This document shows positions 20,701 through 22,156 of a stretch of 22,156 nucleotides of DNA, piece after piece (positions within the stretch are counted from its first letter, which is position 1; each line of letters begins with the position of its first letter). The notes under the pieces were generated by a model. That model ran no database searches. It saw only the letters and a list, made by a program, of their open reading frames with translations, and had not been told where the DNA came from. Origin of the DNA: a virus; IMG/VR virus record IMGVR_UViG_3300025282_000281, positions 1-22,156 of that record; one strand, given 5' to 3'. Made by a program: the position numbers and the translations under genes.

Positions 20701-21557
20701 ATAAGCTGATGATAACGCTCTCTTATCGTATCAACCGATTCTGATACCCCCTTTGTTTCCCGATTGTAGTGAGCCAGCCCTTCGTGATTTTGTTCTATAA
20801 ATGCTTCAAGATTAGGATTCTCTAGGGTTTGAACCTTACCCGCTATCTTGCTCCTGACTCTTTCGCGCCTAAAGGAACCCCATTCAGCTTCATTAGTTAA
20901 GACGTGTGTTAGGTCTCCTATATGTTCAAGAACGTTATCTAATTCAACAGCAACGCGCGAACCCAACACATCAAGCATAGCTGTTTCTGGGGCACCACGT
21001 TGAGTACTGCTTACAGTCTTAAATGCTTTGAGGGCCTCTGGAGATAGCTGCGTTGGTTCTCCTTTCGATCCAACCCAATGACCTCTCGTGGGCCGTGATT
21101 CATAAAATTGCCTCAAACGCTCTACGGATAAGGGACCCTCAACATCTTCAGCCCCTCTCAAATACCGTAATTCTACGGGTATGGTATCGCGCCCCGACTT
21201 CACCGCCTCTACAACTCTGTGGTTGCCTTCTATAATAAAGGGCTGACCGTCTTCCCTGACAAATACAAGAATAGGGGATGGCTTGTACCCTTCTTCTTGT
21301 ATGCTTTCTTCAATAAGGTTTAATTTTTCACCGCTCTCCCTGTAATCCTCCTCGCCCAATGCACCCGGAATGTCCTTGAGTAAATCAGGAGAGAGGTCCA
21401 AATCTTCACGGAAATATCCCGTAATGTTAGCGGCTCCAACCTTTCTTGTAGAAGTATCTGAAGGAGCCGTCTGATAGTCTTTTTGAGCTTGCTTCAGCTT
21501 ACTCTGGAGCCAATCCCCACCGGGGTTGTCTATATAAAGTTTAGGCAGTTCAGCCAT
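17775..21557 (-). CDS. Polyvalent protein: ParB-like domain plus two ADP-ribosyltransferase-like domains
   Basis: This 1260-residue protein has a ParB/sulfiredoxin-like domain at about residues 75-135 (SPILVFV, then IIEGNHRVVEA at 108-118). A first ART-like domain lies near 360-480: VYHGT at 364, GFHFGT, FEITLNNP and GFDGIIYEN. A second, clearer ART-PolyVal-like domain lies at about 974-1210: VFHGG at 976, GTGEGHGAFGHGFYAAEIPD (1001-1020), LYKLDVPD, LDWDMPLSEQ, NYVVWD. Between them is a conserved-looking region at 660-880 (FLVEGEAQFADGDVGDFNHD) I cannot assign. The ATG at 21557 overlaps the terminase stop by eight bases and has GGAG upstream. Polyvalent proteins are thought to be delivered with phage DNA and to modify host targets. 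Catalysis is inferred, not shown. Confidence 0.75.
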   Translation of the reverse strand: MAELPKLYIDNPGGDWLQSKLKQAQKDYQTAPSDTSTRKVGAANITGYFREDLDLSPDLLKDIPGALGEEDYRESGEKLNLIEESIQEEGYKPSPILVFVREDGQPFIIEGNHRVVEAVKSGRDTIPVELRYLRGAEDVEGPLSVERLRQFYESRPTRGHWVGSKGEPTQLSPEALKAFKTVSSTQRGAPETAMLDVLGSRVAVELDNVLEHIGDLTHVLTNEAEWGSFRRERVRSKIAGKVQTLENPNLEAFIEQNHEGLAHYNRETKGVSESVDTIRERYHQLMKKYADEHRKIPVFNRPQKLARDAAVAVGERQFKKAAELLRALDKIAEDPTGFQHAASIFQEPRPTETADEPRPLVRKVYHGTREEGLPEKTGFGGFHFGTAQAAENRLREGTYSRMKGGKPGGEKIIPFEITLNNPYGTEENPISEHDLFMLLNMPGAFEEFKKKGFDGIIYENSVEDPGSISYLVLDKENIQQLPEPPLELFPRRRPHHLPALLGAASAASQLREPGEEPRPTGKGPMWRGIGGLKQISRRMFPIITAVQQAWPYIPDEYKQNIGDAVDWLKETKTHELFGLDKSGLEYFKELMTPTPEEGIGTLPEAAEAIPLPDLSPPPEEGIGTLPEAAQRLVNAPSSVADEARQARREYDEIMGITKDFKPTFKEVPGEWFLVEGEAQFADGDVGDFNHDMIVREHVVRKLVDAIDANFDVDWKDWADKAETIGDEYDELTESPEGREILTYDVGRFILRKMRELETTEIDAYGNELTKDEPEAKEALLKKLGINEEELHIASGHPGSHPREYGIRHLGYVRVAGNNVEAYDITSKKLREIANGLWDAAGDESVEGMTFDVEDAKTNTLYSDVPFSVLDSGNMRALREFKYDPGKASGGIVTLPEFAEGGWVGDPMDPLVGLEAKLPVVDLFRYPPEIREQLDREREASDALMDQGRIRDAMKVYTEGITHELLGMNMLGAGVTVFHGGPTRWLAEKGFPKGRPSKAFIGTGEGHGAFGHGFYAAEIPDVARMYKNRLSDIERYGIMEAGKEVPFKEAWKRAYGEELPAKVVQWFNFPRNPQSHMAALENMAYRLDLKVGRVDKGALYKLDVPDADAARMLDWDMPLSEQPGLMKALEKRPSTDSQRLSSFLRTEAETRGLKYEDLTGKQVQTFLEGVKPKIEVATDLEAIGIPGLKYFDQFSRPGQKGSRNYVVWDQEVLDRTKVLESYVDEMIQIPGYAQGGSVEKPVFQGIGHFMKNPVQSLVMGA
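19672..19776 (-). repeat. 69-bp duplicated linker in the polyvalent gene
   Basis: The plus-strand blocks starting GCCGCTTCCGGCAA at 19672 and 19741 are offset by exactly 69 bases. They encode two copies of PEEGIGTLPEAA (around residues 595-606 and 618-629), separated by Pro-rich sequence. This looks like an expanded interdomain linker. Confidence 0.8.
19999..21101 (-). repeat. Dispersed 14-base linker word encoding E-P/S-R-P-T
   Basis: GTGGGCCGTGGTTC occurs on the plus strand at 19999-20012 and 20506-20519; a one-base variant (GTGGGCCGTGATTC) is at 21088-21101, and a shorter GGGGCCGTGGTTC at 20480-20492. All are read in the same frame and give EPRPT, EPRPL or ESRPT. They fall just after the ParB-like domain, before the first ART-like domain, and after it. 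Confidence 0.75.
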
Positions 21558-22156
21558 AGTAGCTCCGGAGATATGTTGACGGCTCCTCCTCGCGCCAGTC
21601 GTCGCTCGGCAACTGGACGAAGTTGCCCTGGCGGTAGCGCATCAAAGCCTGTGTCGTGCTGTCAACCAAATCGTCGTACTCGCCAAAGGGGAATGCCGCG
21701 CACTCCTCTATCACTTCGTCGGCCCACCTGTCGTCCGGTGCCCAAATCATCCCGCTTTCAAACAGCGGCGAGACGGAATGCACCCGCGTAATCTTATCGT
21801 TTCCTTTGCTCGGAGTAAAGTTTACCACAGGTATTCCCAACTGCCGCAGTTCCTGCGTCAGCGGCATCCCGGACGCCTTGGCTTCGATTATGACCGTCTC
21901 CGGTTCCCAAAACTTGTATTGCTCCAGCGCCTTCTCCTTCAATTCCGGGAAATCCCACCGGCCCTTCTTCGAGTCCAAAAGAATTAAATTAGCCGGTCCC
22001 TCCTCCTTGGGATAGAAAACCCCCCAGGTGGTAATCGCGGAGTAGTCGGCTGTCTCCTGCTTGGAGAATGCCGTGTCGTAACTCTGAATGACGTACTCCA
22101 GTTGCGGCACTTCCTCCTCCTTCCACCGCTTCCACCACTCCTTCTTTATGATCGCC
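21550..22156 (-). CDS. terL: Terminase large subunit, C-terminal nuclease domain (5' end outside window)
   Basis: The frame is open to the right edge, so the N-terminal ATPase is missing; about 201 residues remain. They begin AIIKKEWWKRW and contain the RNase H-like nuclease: IQSYDTAFSK (first catalytic Asp, fragment residue 27), TVIIEAKASG (Glu at residue 91), and EYDDLVDSTTQAL (Asp cluster at 161-165). The nuclease cuts concatemeric DNA during packaging, at the portal. A GTG at 22110 is internal, not the start. The stop overlaps the start of the polyvalent gene by eight bases, so that protein may be made together with the packaging motor. Confidence 0.9.
   Translation of the reverse strand, partial: AIIKKEWWKRWKEEEVPQLEYVIQSYDTAFSKQETADYSAITTWGVFYPKEEGPANLILLDSKKGRWDFPELKEKALEQYKFWEPETVIIEAKASGMPLTQELRQLGIPVVNFTPSKGNDKITRVHSVSPLFESGMIWAPDDRWADEVIEECAAFPFGEYDDLVDSTTQALMRYRQGNFVQLPSDDWREEEPSTYLRSYYG

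Noticed and set aside
22010-22110. GTG at 22110 as the start of a separate short gene
   Set aside because: The frame stays open to the window edge and upstream residues (IIKKEWWKRW) fit the terminase pattern, so the GTG is internal.

Overview
This window is a nearly gap-free block of virion-morphogenesis genes from a tailed double-stranded DNA phage (Caudoviricetes). Every gene I can support lies on the minus strand, so transcription runs from the right edge (position 22156) to the left edge (position 1). There are no rRNA, tRNA, integrase, repressor, replication or host metabolic genes. The protein families look to me like those in uncultured aquatic (marine or freshwater) phage contigs. That resemblance is recalled, not searched, and the host cannot be named from this sequence.

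Layout in the direction of transcription. (1) DNA packaging and entry: the C-terminal nuclease domain of the large terminase (cut by the window edge), a 1260-residue polyvalent protein with a ParB-like domain and two ADP-ribosyltransferase-like domains, a small exported protein, two tiny strongly basic proteins, a 615-residue Gly/Pro-rich protein with a C-terminal duplication, and the portal. (2) Small-protein and membrane cassette: a 63-residue protein, a two-helix membrane protein with a canonical EF-hand loop, a GTA-type 3TM holin, a 38-residue lipoprotein encoded by a very short ORF, and a 62-residue helical protein. (3) Capsid assembly: a GroES-like co-chaperonin, scaffold, a conserved 157-residue protein, a decoration-like protein and the major capsid protein. 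(4) A 119-base intergenic gap, the only sizeable one, with a strong hairpin and several mutually crossing inverted repeats that end on the Shine-Dalgarno of the next gene. (5) Head-surface, neck and tail genes: a jelly-roll-like structural protein, small conserved proteins, an adaptor/tail-tube-like pair, then repeat-rich fibre proteins and a LamG-type lectin/adhesin that runs off the left edge.

The genes follow a packaging, portal, chaperone/scaffold, capsid, adaptor, fibre order. Many neighbours are translationally coupled through ATGA, TAATG or TGATG overlaps. No sheath, long tail-tube or tape-measure gene lies between the adaptors and the fibres, which fits a short-tailed virion, but the genome continues on both sides. 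The best candidates for something new are the folded RNA element at 7871..7947, the two-ART/ParB polyvalent protein inside the packaging block, and the lysis-like cassette with an EF-hand membrane protein and a 38-residue lipoprotein. All functions here are read from sequence motifs and remembered family patterns; no database search was possible.
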